Assembly: GCF_001949145.1 (NCBI RefSeq)
Contig: NW_019091509.1
Location: 622,301-681,414, forward strand
Source: Acanthaster planci
Taxonomy: Eukaryota > Echinodermata > Asteroidea > Valvatida > Acanthasteridae
Direction of reading: 5' to 3'
Length of the DNA: 59,114 nt
The translations under genes were made by a program, and so were the position numbers. The notes beneath the pieces are model-generated. The model was not told the origin of the DNA. It ran no database searches and worked only from the letters and a program-made list of their open reading frames with translations. Shown one piece after another: positions 1 to 11,900 of this stretch (its first letter is position 1; the number at the start of each line of letters is the position of its first letter).

Positions 1-689
1 ACGGGCGACGGCAGATATGGAATTCCATAGAAACCAGAACTGTTTCCAATACAGGCGTAGAAAAGTTTGAAAGTGGTAAGATTGTTGCCATGCAACAATA
101 TAAACATTAAGGTGAAAGGTTGAGGGCGTGCTCTACTCACGATCAAACACGGACAGCTCCCCACACTAATGCACGGTGTGAACCTGCGCACTCCTAATTA
201 TCAACGAAATTTTCGACCAACTTCGAAGAAAATTGTATTCGACTTAGCAGTATAAACTCGATGTTCGAAACCACGCCATGCTTAAGTCGTACTTAATGAT
301 ACAAGCACAGCAGGCCCCGTCAAGTCAAAATCCTCTGTCGTGCCGAAATCGATTTGCCGAGCCAAATTGGTTTCAAACGTCGTGCTTACGCTGCAGAATA
401 CAAAATGTCAAGTCGAATTATATTCAACAAGATTGAAACGGGTCTAAATGAGCTTTTAGTTTTTCACACAAAGGCGTGCGCAAAAGCTTTAGATGCTAAA
501 TCAAATGACAAGAAACAGGCGAATAATGTACTTGCGCAACAGGGGTTGCTGCGTAGTACTTGTAAAAACGTAGGTAAACAAAGTTTAATAAGGGCTCACC
601 GTTGCGAATGGTGGGCACTTTTTTAACTTTATCATATTTGCGTGTTGCACCTGGCATTAGACCTCATAATTAAGAATTTGTTTCATCAT

Positions 690-1000
690 ATCAAGAGAGA
701 GCCCTTTTGACTTATTGAGGTCACGGTGGCACTAGATGCACACAAGTATTTGTGGGCTACACTCCTACGGGTAAAGTCTAGTGCACAGTACTCCTCCCAA
801 TAAGAGCGCCCTCTACTGGTGTATTGGTTGTGTGTTTATTGGCTGTGCGTATGGTTGAAGTGGCATTGATGAATCCACTCCGAGCAGGAACAAAGGAGGG
901 CGTGTTTTGAAATGAAATTGACAACCCTTTAGTACTCACGCACCGCACCGAGGCGCAAGTTCATATGCGTTAGACGCGGAGCACGCCAAGTACGTGCAAG
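690..1000 (+). repeat. Dispersed repeat copy A (CTCF-like core plus GC-rich tail)
   Basis: This stretch contains AGCGCCCTCTACTGG, then a GATGAAT segment, then a tail reading CTCCGAGCAGGAACAAAGGA, then GTACTCACGCACCGC and GACGCGGAGC. Related text recurs at 3540-3730 (CTCF core and GATGAAT segment), at about 8430-8520 and 8915-8962 in the opposite orientation (GC-rich tail), and at 52511-52620 in the SCP2/TMEM59 spacer. It contains no supportable coding sequence. The class of element is unknown. Confidence 0.55.
804..818 (-). promoter_or_regulatory. CTCF-like core motif
   Basis: The minus strand reads CCAGTAGAGGGCGCT, which fits the conserved bilaterian CTCF core. It lies inside a dispersed repeat, so it may be a repeat-borne sequence rather than an occupied site. 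Confidence 0.4.
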
Positions 1001-1006
1001 CAAAGA

Positions 1007-1319
1007 ATGCGTTCGATTAGTTTACACGAGTCAGTCAAACTTACACGAGAGCGTTCGTTTAGCCATCACGTGATCATCGTGCCTGCTCTGGTGTCAGCCA
1101 CTACTACCCCGGCTGGTGAGCAGGGCTCTGGAGGCTGCCCGAGTGTAATGACGTCACGGATGGACTGTTCGTGCATGGACGTACATGATGGAAAGTGGCA
1201 GGGACTTGACCTTTTTCCCAGAATGCCTTGGCAAGTACACGGCAGCGTTCGATTACCCTCATTTTGAGGCTTCCCTTGTGTGTAACACTGGTGTATTCAG
1301 GGAATCTAATCGAACGCAT
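1007..1319. mobile_element. Short non-autonomous inverted-repeat element (MITE-like)
   Basis: The segment begins with ATGCGTTCGATTAG (1007-1020) and ends with its exact reverse complement (1306-1319). A second GCGTTCG motif sits inside each end, near 1052 and 1246, again inverted. The interior has no coding capacity. I see no clear target-site duplication, so the superfamily is open. Short open frames across it have no recognisable product. Confidence 0.6.
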
Positions 1320-3169
1320 CCATTTTAGTCTAGAATGTGTGGTCTAGAACGAGTGCTAGAACCCGCTTGAAAAACTTAATATGTCTTTCTTTCGCCAACG
1401 AGGATGCACTTCAGGTCAGTGCGGATAAACCACTGATGCCTATAATGAAATCTGGAATGCGCATTGGCTGTTCTTGTCAACGTAACTGGCCGCCATATTG
1501 CTACTTCCAAACGACGGCCAGAGCGGCAATTTAAACATGGTACGTGCCACATGTTTATCCCAGTTTTCCCCGGTCAGTTTTCGTGAACGAGAATCCAACT
1601 TGCCGTCGTGTTGGACAGTTAACTGCAAAAATAGGCAGGTCAAAGGATGTAGGCAAACATTTAACTGGTAAGTGACACCGTGGAAAACGAAAAATTCCTC
1701 CCTCCATGGTCACAGTTACAGTGAAAAAGAATGACGTTTACCGACTTCAGTGCCTCATCTGCGGTTAGCTAAGCCATAGTCCTACTGTGGGCCCTAGCTA
1801 CACATCGATGCGAGAAGTTTTCGGGCACGGAATTGGGACACTTAGTAGGCTAAGGGTTAGAAAATTGTCATTTTTCCAGAACAAAAAAGGTAAGTGTGTC
1901 CAGCTAAAGTCTTTTCGATAGGCTCTGGGTAGGCCTTAGGCACGTTCGGTCAATACAAGAAATAACCTTGGAATTCGGCCCTGTACTGGCCTGATGTTCA
2001 TGCTAACACAAGACTGCTCTTATCTAATGACATCACACTTCAGGAACCAGTAGGGGCCCAGGATCAACTGAGCACCATTTAAAAATTTACGCGTTAAACA
2101 TTGTGTAACATCATCTGTAAAGAGGTCTAATGTAACAAAAAATGGACCAAGAATTACATCTCAAACATACGGGTCAACCTCCAACCTCTTTTACTACGTA
2201 CATGTATGTGTTTGGTGGTGAGGCTCAGGGCACTGAGTAAATCCAGAACCAGAATCTGGGACTGAAAAAGTTCCACGTTTTTTAAGGGAATAATTTGGCA
2301 ATTTTCTTGACACCCAAAATACTTTACACACAACCACTGAAGATGAGGCAGGTCAGGAGCGGGTACAATACTTTTTCATTGTAGTTATCATGTTGAAGTT
2401 TATCAAAGGCAAGACAACTTTTTCCCATATTTTAGATTTCACCATAAAACAAGGAGAGATAAGTGCTCGTATCAATTCACAGAATCATGTTTTGATTAAG
2501 ACTGGCTAGACTGCTCCTCTTAAAGGGGGTGCCCTGTACCTGTACCGTAACTTTTCACTATTTTCATCATCTACAAAATCTCTGCTGTTTTCGTAACTGG
2601 GAAGAAGCCTACACATGCGGTAAATATAGCTTGTCACATTTCCATTTCTTAAAGAAAATTTCATTTGAAGTTCTGTATTGTTTCTCCATTCTCTGAGTAT
2701 CAAAATTTAAGAACAGTTTCATTCTCAAATATCTGATGTGTAACATTTGGATAGGCTATTCTTTTGGAAAACGCTGAATTTTACTGCTATCTAGTACACT
2801 ACGTGAATTCCCTGCAGTGTACTGACTATGTGAGAAAAGGTATTTTCTCAGCAGAACTTTATTTATTCACTACTAAGATAATATTTCTAATTATTTCGAG
2901 CACAAGCATCCCCTCATCAGTTGAAAAGAGCTGTGTTGGTCATGAGTGCTCATTTTGTTGGTAGCGATGCAACTGAACTGTGTACAATCCATAGGCATTT
3001 GTGAACCAGTAAAGTTCAGTGACTACTAAAGAAGCCTGCGTTGCTTGGAAAATTGCCCCTCACTTGGTCCAGCTCGGGGCTCATTGCCCTTATAATTCAT
3101 ATTGGAAAGGTACTTAATATTGGCCTATTAGCAAATCATAGTGTGTATAGTTGTCAATTTATAGTTGTC
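1320..3169. other. Intergenic stretch without recognised feature
   Basis: AT-rich sequence. I see no conserved protein segment, RNA gene or strong repeat in it. Confidence 0.5.
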
Positions 3170-3199
3170 AACATCTGCCCAGTAACAGGGGCAGATGTT
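3170..3199. repeat. Perfect 11-bp inverted repeat (hairpin)
   Basis: AACATCTGCCC (3170-3180) is followed after an 8-base loop by its exact reverse complement (3189-3199). It sits about 130 bp upstream of a TATA box and may mark the edge of an element such as a solo LTR. Confidence 0.6.
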
Positions 3200-3269
3200 A
3201 GTCGCACTTAGCTGTGTGTTAAGCCAACACAGCGCATAGGCTCCGCCTTGCCCGGGGTTAAGCACTGCT

Positions 3270-3375
3270 TTCGCTTAGTCACATGTAGCGCGCGCGCAGG
3301 CGTAGTTGCAGCGGCGGCCGGCTCGCGAAGCTATAAAAAGCGCGCAAAGTTTACTAGTGGTCCTGATCAAGGGCT
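3270..3375 (+). promoter_or_regulatory. GC-rich TATA-box promoter-like segment
   Basis: A CpG-rich block (GCGCGCGCAGG, GCGGCGGCCGGC) is followed by TATAAAAA at 3332-3339, which would place a start site near 3360. No open reading frame of note follows, so this is more likely the promoter of a degraded retroelement LTR than of a host gene. The transcription role is inferred only from base composition and the TATA box. Confidence 0.35.
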
Positions 3376-3539
3376 GATCCCGAGTTAAGAGTCGAGAATC
3401 CTGTGCAAGGGTTAAAGTCACCTTGTCTAATGGACTGTGCCTGTGTCCCAAGTGGTGCGTGTATCGTTGAGGGGCTTTTTGGTGGTGGGGTATAGGAGCT
3501 TGCGGTCGATATAAGGAAGGATTGCTATCTCGTGACGTG

Positions 3540-4020
3540 AGTTGCGTGTAGTGCAGCCCTAGACAGTAAGCCCCATAGACTTGCTAAAGTCTCTGATTCG
3601 GCACTGGATGCCCACAAATAATTTTGGTGTTCGATGCTCCGTATAATTATCACACAGTCTCCCGTCAATAGCGCCCTCTACTGGTGCATTGGTTGAGTGT
3701 GATTGAAGGAGCGTTGATGAATAAACCAGTCACTTTGATTTTGGTATATAAGTCAGGTGTCCAGACGAAGTTTATTTCCAGTCAGTTCTGTCCGGATTGC
3801 ATCACTAAGTTTTGGCCAATCAGAATAGACATCATCTCAAGGAAGACCAGAGATCATTGAACTTTCTTGGGGGACGGTATACTTCGGTTCCAAAGGACTC
3901 GTCCCTAGCCGCTCAGGGACTCTCCTGTACGTGCCATCCGACCGCCGCGCCTGGAGGAGGAGGAGGGCGCCCTCGCCTTCGTCGGAGGGGCGCAGAGTCA
4001 CAATACATTACAAGGCCTAG
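3540..4020 (+). repeat. Dispersed TATA/CCAAT repeat, uninterrupted copy
   Basis: In order it carries a CTCF-like core (3670-3684), GATGAATAAACCAG, a TATATAAGTCAGG box, TTATTTCCAGTCA, a CCAATCA box and GGGACGGTATACTTC followed by GGACTCGTC. The second half matches, block by block and in the same order, 5816-5908 joined to 7955-8130. A 71-residue open frame here (3812-4027) has no recognised product. Confidence 0.6.
3670..3684 (-). promoter_or_regulatory. CTCF-like core motif
   Basis: The same 15-base core as at 804-818, read on the minus strand as CCAGTAGAGGGCGCT. It lies within the dispersed repeat. Confidence 0.35.
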
Positions 4021-4614
4021 CATTTAATAGAATAAGCATGATATTATTGCTGTCGTAACTATTATTATTCAGCAGCTTTTAAGAAGAACTACTAGATCCA
4101 TTTTTTGGGTGAATGACATTTCAGGTATTTTTTGTATGCCGTTCATACATATGTATGAACACTTCTTAAGTTTAGCATGCAATATTTCTTTGCTTTAAGT
4201 TATAATCAGAGTTACTTTCGATTCTACAAAGTTGTAAGTAAACAACAGATTTGTCCATAAAAATGTGTACTTTGCTTATTATACCATATACCAGATTTCT
4301 ACCACAATATGCACAATAATTTGTTATTGCCAGGAACATGGTCATGGCAGTGAAATGGAAGAGGGGGATTAAAATCATTAATATGGTTCAAATCATCAAC
4401 ATTGGGAGATTTCAGACAAAGATCTATCTTTTGGTTTATTCATGTCTGATTGAAAATCCACATCTGCCATCTTGGATTGTATTCCAGCATACTCCACACA
4501 AGCCTTACGTCATTGCTTAAAATGTTTACACTATGTATATTACATATACAAAACAAAATCTGTGAATAGCCCAAATGGGATTAGATGATCCTGTGTGCAT
4601 TTCATGAGTTTTAA

Positions 4615-5000
4615 AATTCAGTGTATACAGGTCATAATTGTGACTTCATGTCCCTGGCACATTAAAAGAATACTTTCATCCATAATGTACATACTGGTTT
4701 ATGGAAATGGCCCCACAGGAGATTGGAGGTGGTCATGTCGACTGTGTATTTGAAAATCCGGTGTATATAGATGACATTTATTGTGGCCTTTTTTACATGA
4801 CATATAAAAATTATACTCTCTCTATTCCGTAAATATCACTTGTATACACTGGTTTATGTAAATGGTCCCACAGCTCGTTGGAGGTGGTCATGTACATATT
4901 TCTCATTTCAAAACATATATAGATTGTAAATATTACAATTGTAGCCTCTTTTCTGACAAACAAAAAATGCGGTTCACTTTTTTGTTGATATTTATGCATA
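4615..5000. repeat. Tandem duplication of about 155 bp
   Basis: The segment starting ACTGGTTTATGGAAATGG at 4693 recurs at 4848 as ACTGGTTTATGTAAATGG. Both copies continue through CCCACAG, TTGGAGGTGGTCATGT and a TATATAGAT block. A more decayed partial copy precedes them near 4615-4660. It is non-coding. Confidence 0.6.
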
Positions 5001-5815
5001 CATACTGTTTGCCAGTCAACGGTACACACTCAGAAGATAAGAAAGTGTTCCATCATGTGTTTATCTTCATTCTGGCCCAATATCCTTATTTCTTGAATCC
5101 CCTTCCTCAAATGTAAGTCAAGGCAATAAAGCTGTAAAAAGAATGCCCTTGGAATATCTGCAGCAATTTATAGACAACCTTTTGTCCAATCAAGCGCTTT
5201 TTAAAATTTCATGCATATCATGTGAGCACCATCAAGAAATGTCTCCATTGTGTACTTGGTGTCACGGGATTGGGATGCTCACATACATAGCGTTAATGAA
5301 ACTCTCAAAGAGAAGGATGTCGGAAAGAATTCCATACAGACGCTGCTTGATACCCTGTGCACAAATCCTAGGCTATATTTTCTACACGAAAGACTTGGTT
5401 TTTCACTCCTAGATTGAACTTTTCTGAACATGTTTTTGCTTATAATTATGTCACTGTAGGAAATAATTACTGGCGTTCGTATTTGGAACCCTTCCCAGGA
5501 ATTTTATTATGAATTATGTCGATCGGACAATGATTGCGTACACACCTACCGTTTTTGTGACAGGCCTACCTACATGTACATGTACATGTTAAACTACAAG
5601 CAACATGGTCAGCATCATGCTGGGCCTGTTTAGCCATGACCTAGGTCTCCGTTGCCTTGGCAAGCTACCTACTACACATCGTTACGATTCATTTGTGATT
5701 CTTGTATGACTCCCTGAGAATGAAGGTATAAATTGAATAAAGGCTGGTTGAAAAAAATACAACTATCTGAGCCAGATTGTGGAGAATACTGTGTCGTTTA
5801 TTATAGAGATCAGTG

Positions 5816-5908
5816 GAATAAACCAGCTACCATTATTTTCGTTGTACATAAGTCAGGCATCCAAGGGTCGTTATTTCGAGTCACAGGCCGTCTTGTTTTG
5901 AGTCACGT
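5816..5908 (+). repeat. Dispersed TATA/CCAAT repeat, left half of interrupted copy
   Basis: AATAAACCAG, CATAAGTCAGGCATCCA and GTTATTTCGAGTCA match 3720-3785. The copy stops at AGTCACGT (5901-5908), where a transposon begins. It resumes after a second AGTCACGT at 7955. Confidence 0.6.
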
Positions 5909-7954
5909 TGTGGAGCGTCAAAAGTAGACAACCCTATTTTCTCATTTTCTGCGAGTAGATTTTCGGGATTTTGGACTGTGCCTAGAGCGTTTTCAAAAAC
6001 GCAATTTTCCGCTGGGAGAAATTTAGATTTTACTTTAACAACTATTCGTGGCGCGTCAATAGTGGACAACTAAAAACTTCATATTCCCACTGACAAATTT
6101 ACTGTCATGCTCCAAAAGTGGACAACCCCATTTTCTCATTTTATGCTGGTAGATTTTCGGGTTTGGGGAATTTGCGTACAGCATTTTCAAAAACTGAATT
6201 TTCTGCTAGCAAAAATAGAACAGTCTTGGGAAGATTTGCATCACCTGACCCTGCAAATAAAATAATATGGACGAAAGTTGCGAAGTATAGCTGCCACAGT
6301 GACGGTCCTTTGTGTAGTACAGCAAACGTGCGGAGCCGTGTGTTGACGGGCATCAGGCGTCATTTGGACATTCCCTTGCTGTGATTGACCTTTTTTATGC
6401 AACTTAAAAAGATCGGACCCTCTTCACGTCAAGGATGTGAATTTTATGGGATTTATCGGAAGGGAGTATTATTCTAAAGGAAATTATTGAAAATAATATG
6501 TACGTCCAAGACTGACAAAAATTATGAAATGATTATGGTGGAAATTACTCAGAGTGGCAAAAGTGAACAACCATTTTTTTGATATTCAGATATAAGATTT
6601 ATTATACCATCCACCGTGCATTTCACAGTACATGTATCTGATGACTGCTCTGGGCCGTCAATTGCAAGGTTGTGTTTTCATTGCATTAATATCTCTTCAC
6701 ATTGTCACTTTGAATCATTTGTCTTCATATTAATGACCCAGGCCTCCACTATAACTGCCCACATGTATTGATGACTTGAAAAAGATTTGAATGATAAATA
6801 CTAAATTAAATCATATCAGTGACCGACTGGTGTACTAGCTGAAAGGTTTTTTTTTTCTTCGTGGCTATCCTTTTTTGTTATTGGAATTATTGGCTGAATA
6901 CGTGTTTTGGAATTTGTGGGATGTTAAAATTATTTCAGCAAGTTCAAGTTTTTGAAACTTTTGGTTCACTTGATCAAGCAGCACTTAGCTTCTTCTCGTG
7001 ACATGACTTTTTCAATAACAACCTTTTTTCATTCTTCAAAAAATATAATTATTCTACTGGACATGGAAACAATGGTTTATTACAGCTAGCATCGTTTAGG
7101 GGACATATCACCATGTGCTTATTTATTTAAAATGGAAATTTCGGACGGCAAGCCGCCATCGTCATTCTAATTACATAGTGCGCTGGGAGGTCGGAAGTTG
7201 ACAGTGCTATTGAGGACTGAGGGGCTCTGGGCGGCCCCTTTCCTAATTGCAAGCTTCTCAACAGGAATCACCCACATTTTTTTCCCGAGCTGTGACGCCA
7301 TCCGTCAGATGGAGACCATTGACCCTCTACGGTTAATGTTGGCTCCCATCTTCCCAAGACTGTTCCGTTCTGAGAGTAGGGAGCACAGTGGTCGTTTCAG
7401 TTTTCAACTTGTTCATTTTTGGACCACCCCGCCGTCAGTAAAGTGAAGTCCAAATTTCTGCTCGCAGAAAATTGGGTTTTATGAAAAGGGGTGGTGCAAC
7501 TTCCCAAAACCCGAACATCTACAAGCAGAAAATGAGAAAAAGGGGGTGTCCTTTTTTGGGAGCATCAATTAAAATTTGCTAGTGGAAATTTGAAGTTTTT
7601 AGTTGTCCAAGTTTGACCCGCTACGAAGACATTTTAAGTAAATTTCCAATTTTTGCCAGTAGAAAATCGAGTTTGAAAATGCTTTACACAAATTCTCCAA
7701 ACCCTAAAATCTATTAGCAAAAAATGAGAAAATGGGGTTGTCCACTTTTGGAGCATGACAGTAAATTTGCCAGTGGGAATTTGAAGTTTTTAGTTGTCCA
7801 CTTTTGACGCGCCACGAAGAGTCGTTGAAGTAAAATCCAAATTTCTCCTAGCGGAAAATTGCGTTTTTTAAAAATGCTTTAGGCAAAGTCCAAAATCCCG
7901 AAAATCTGCTCGCAGAAAATGAGAAAATGGGGTTGTCCACTTTTGACGCTCCAT
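5909..7954. mobile_element. Long-inverted-repeat DNA transposon with tandem subrepeats
   Basis: The left arm (about 5909-6240) and right arm (about 7440-7954) are diverged inverted copies. Both termini read TGGAGCGTCAAAAGT(A/G)GACAA from the outside inward. Within each arm a unit of about 193 bp recurs: GACAACCCC blocks fall near 5928 and 6121 on the left, and their complements near 7930, 7735 and 7543 on the right. The element is flanked by an 8-bp direct repeat AGTCACGT (5901-5908 and 7955-7962). The interior (6240-7440) has only short open frames (for example 7198-7446) that I do not recognise, so it is probably non-autonomous. An 8-bp duplication suits hAT or P-type transposition, but such long subrepeated arms are unusual for hAT. 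I leave the superfamily open. Confidence 0.8.
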
Positions 7955-8130
7955 AGTCACGTGTAAATTGTTTTAGTAACGTCACGAGACACTGGACCAA
8001 TCATGTCAGACCTTCCGGCGCCCAACAGCCCAGTCAACGGAGTTTTCAGACTGGGACGGTATACTTCCATCGCAACGGACTCGTCTTTTGGCGCTAAGAG
8101 ACAGCTTCCGGTTCCGGTACAGGTTTTCCA
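7955..8130 (+). repeat. Dispersed TATA/CCAAT repeat, right half of interrupted copy
   Basis: After the second AGTCACGT it continues with a CCAATCA box, then GGGACGGTATACTTC and GGACTCGTC, matching 3785-3915 in the uninterrupted copy. Confidence 0.6.
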
Positions 8131-8429
8131 ATTTTTTGCATACAAGTTTACAGAAAAATATTATTCGAAGAGGTCCTCGGCTCTTTCCATTAATTTGTAA
8201 ACTTTAAACCTGACTACTCAGATTGCACTCAGTATCACTGAGTAAATTCACTCAACTGCATTTTATAAATATTTACCAGGGGCAGTACTTATTTCGTACA
8301 GTTCTGAATTTTCATAAATAATAGGAAAAAAGCAGCCCAACAGATATCCGTCCCGGGCTGAAGTGCACTGAAAATCGGCAAAAGAAAGACAGGTGGTTAA
8401 GCGTCCTGCACGTACGTAAAAACTATACA

Positions 8430-8962
8430 TGAATTAGTTACGCGTACTCAGCGCGCTCCGCGTCAAACGCACGTGTTCTTGCGTGCCTCATGGCGCGCCT
8501 ATGCGGTGAGTACCCAAGACATATAAACTCACAGCCCGCCGGTCTCGCGCGTAAAACCGAAAAGTATGGGCAAACAATGGGCGAAGCGACGGATGACAGC
8601 GTGGTCAGTGCGCATTACCCGCTCTGCACTTACACTGGGTGCTCCTAAAATACGTTCACTTTTTTGCTCTTTGGTACTGCTATCGCTTCTTTTCAAATGT
8701 TGCAACTGCATTGTTTCGAATCCCTAATGGCCAGATTAAATGAATAGAGGATCTTTTTTACAATCGAAAAATGGCTTTGTAGAACTTCATGGCTGGAATT
8801 CTTCAACTGTACGTAAATTCCCTATACCGAGTGGTGAATTTGTCGGGCGCCCCGAAGAAGACGAGAAGCCCCTGTAGTTTGAATAGGACCTGGCGGTCTA
8901 TGCGTTTATAATGTCTGGTGAGTACCAAAAAACACACCCTCGTTTGTTCCGCTCGGAACGGA
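8430..8962 (-). repeat. Inverted relatives of the GC-rich dispersed repeat
   Basis: On the minus strand, 8915-8962 reads CCGAGCGGAACAAACGAGGG then TTTTTTGGTACTCACC. At 8430-8520 it reads GTACTCACCGCATAGG followed by GACGCGGAGCGCGC. Both resemble the 870-1000 copy, and the first also resembles 52560-52610 in the SCP2/TMEM59 spacer. The intervening sequence is less clearly related. Confidence 0.45.
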
Positions 8963-11900
8963 TTACGACTAATACAAGCTCATTGTCTGCAATATATCCA
9001 TCGAAATTCAAACATAGGCCTACCACCTTTCTTTTCGTCCCATCCCTTAAACATCTTAATTAAAGAGTATTTCTGAGCTAAGACGTAAAATACTGCTACT
9101 GTATTCATCTCAAAGAATGATTTATACAACATCCCAAAATGTTATAAAATACGCATGCTCGAAGTCCCGCAAACCCTCACTGCCCAGCTGTCAACGTTTC
9201 CCGAATCCTATCCTCAACCATGCGTCAGCGTGCGCGTGTCATATCAAGTCTTTTATAATGGAGATCACTCAACTTCGTTCAGAAGTAAGAATTCAAGTTT
9301 TCTCGCGGACAATCCTGCTACTTCATTTTGGTTTACTGTATTTGACTCAGTCACATGTCATACAAAAAAAGTTAAAAAGACGACCTGTGACAAACATTAC
9401 AAGGAAAGGGCGTAATAGGGTCTTGTGATGTAGATCAAGTTTATATGCAGGAGAGAAAGACGTTCTCGTTGTGCAACACCCCACTGTGGTCTAGAGACAC
9501 AAAGGGTATTAAAATTGACACTAAAGTTTCTGCACTGCAACACAGAAAGTAAAAGAAAACGTGAACTAACTTTTCAAAGCCATACATAACTTCAATTTGA
9601 ACACATTAAGAGAAATTATTTGCCTAAAAAGAAGCCAAAAACAAACACATGCAAAGCACTGTTCGCTTCATTAAATCCACTTAATTTGTTTGCTATATAG
9701 TTATGAAATAGAAAATGATGAAAGTTCCTTTACTGGAATAGAATGAGAAAAATGAATTTCAATAATCGGAAGATCTGAACGAAAATGAAATTGAATGCAG
9801 TAATTGGAAGTTGTTGGAAATGCCCGCAAAAACCATTAGCTCTGTTTTCTTCACCTCGGTGACCATGCGGCCAGTATTGGACAGTAATATTCCCGTTTTA
9901 AATCTTTTCAATTCATCATGCGTATCAGTGCTAATATTCTTTTTCGGTGTGAAGAAGATGTCCAGTATAGTGTAATTCTGCAACCAGAATTAAAAGCCAT
10001 TACGGTACTGCAGCAGCACGTGGACAGGTGGTACGCGTCTTTGTTTGTTCCATGCCTTCTTGACTGAGTGTCATTACTTACCAAAACATTCTCCAAATTT
10101 AGTCAGACATGCAACTCTTTCTTTCTGTAATTTTTATTTTGTATTATTTTAAACTTCAAATTTGTACAGGTATATCAAATGCATTTCCTCGCAACTGTTC
10201 ACCACCTTCATACACATTCATAATCAGAAGTTCTCTTAGTTTCTCGATGGCTTGTCTTTATTTGAATTGTTTTCAAAAGCTCATGGTAATGCGGAGTTTG
10301 AATGATTTATTTACTGCAACTTAAATACATGACACATTGCCTCACCTGTTCACACTTTCCATGATGCACGCAGACTACGGGCAAGAGATGTTACACTTCA
10401 CGATCTACACGATATGATCTATTCACCAAGCCCCCATAATGTCAGATCAACTTTGAAAATACTCTTGGATTGGATTCTCCTCATAGTGTCTGGCGTTTTG
10501 CGTTTTATAGCGGGTTCTGTTTTTGTTGTTAATCAATGCGAAACAGCCGTAGACTATTAACGTAACCGCACGTTCATGATAATTATAGAAACTGTGTGAT
10601 AAGATGTCCTAGTTCGATTGACTATGTGCTCTTAAAGGAAAAGTTATATCTTTTGGTTCTCCACAGACAGCATAGTTTAGACAGTACTGGTGTCCAGGAT
10701 GGATGTAATTGCACCTTATTTCGTTGGGTGCCCTTCCTAATTTGAAAGTCAAAGTACTGAACAGCTTACTACAAGGAGTATATCTAAATGTCAGTTCATT
10801 ACATTGGTCCATACTCTTTTTCCGCTGTTTTGTGAACGCTTTTACTTCCAGTTGCCTTTACAGCTTTAACAGAGGGTACTTTTTAAATTCCATAAGAAAT
10901 CTCAGCCTTTACGTGTAGGTAAGCAAGCCAGAGGACGGATACAATCAAACTGACTTGCGACTCGTCTTAATTTTTGCAAACCACACACGAAACTGACAAC
11001 CATCACATGTTAACTTGTGACATGTGCACACACATCAGGACCATAATTAGTGAATACATGCACGTAGTTTTGCTGAAGCTGAAAATAGAACGCGATTTAC
11101 CAAAAATACGTAAATTATCTCTAACGACAAACACTATCTTGTATTCGGACGTGAACAAACAAAAATCTTTTAATATCATCCAAACATGCCAAAAATAGCT
11201 ATTCCTATCGTAACACGATTCTCAATCAGCCACTCGACTATCGACATTATGACTCAAGACGATTGCCACAATTACCATAACACAGTCATACAAAGTTCCC
11301 TCGAAAAGATGTAAAATGAACTATGATAAAAACGGAAGAGATGAGTTAATATCGCTCTTTCCCTTTGCTCTTGCCATGCAGGACAATGCACAGTTCCGAA
11401 AGCACAGTTCTTTCTGAAAGTATTAGACTCGATTGAGATGCATAATCTATGGTGGCCCTGGAGAGACATGATATATCGCAAATATCTTGCGATATTCCCG
11501 TACACACGCACAAACGAAACAGAGGCTGGAATCAAACAACCCGTCTACCCCCAGGCTCTTGACAAAACAGCTGAACAAAAGTATGCAAACTATACGACAA
11601 AGTATGCAACAAAATGTGCGAGATTGCAAATGTTTGATGTTCTTCCAAGGTCACCACAATATCCAGGTGGGGCACGTGGGGATGAACCATTCTCCCATGT
11701 CATCCCAGGAACACCTCTGGAAATATCATGTTAGTAATGTTTGCAGTTCGTAAATTTTGAAGCGTTATATGTGACATTCATCACAACAATTACGCCCAAT
11801 ACGCCATCGGTAAGACACGTTGCATCCGTCGACCATTTATTCAATCACCTCTCAGCAAACAAACAAATCAAAATGAAATACCAAATAATTCTTTTAAAAA

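Noticed and set aside
354-626. 90-codon frame beginning with an F-K-R-R-A-Y-A-A-E-Y string
   Set aside because: The start faintly recalls the N-terminus of pogo-type transposases, but nothing after it fits, so I do not call it.
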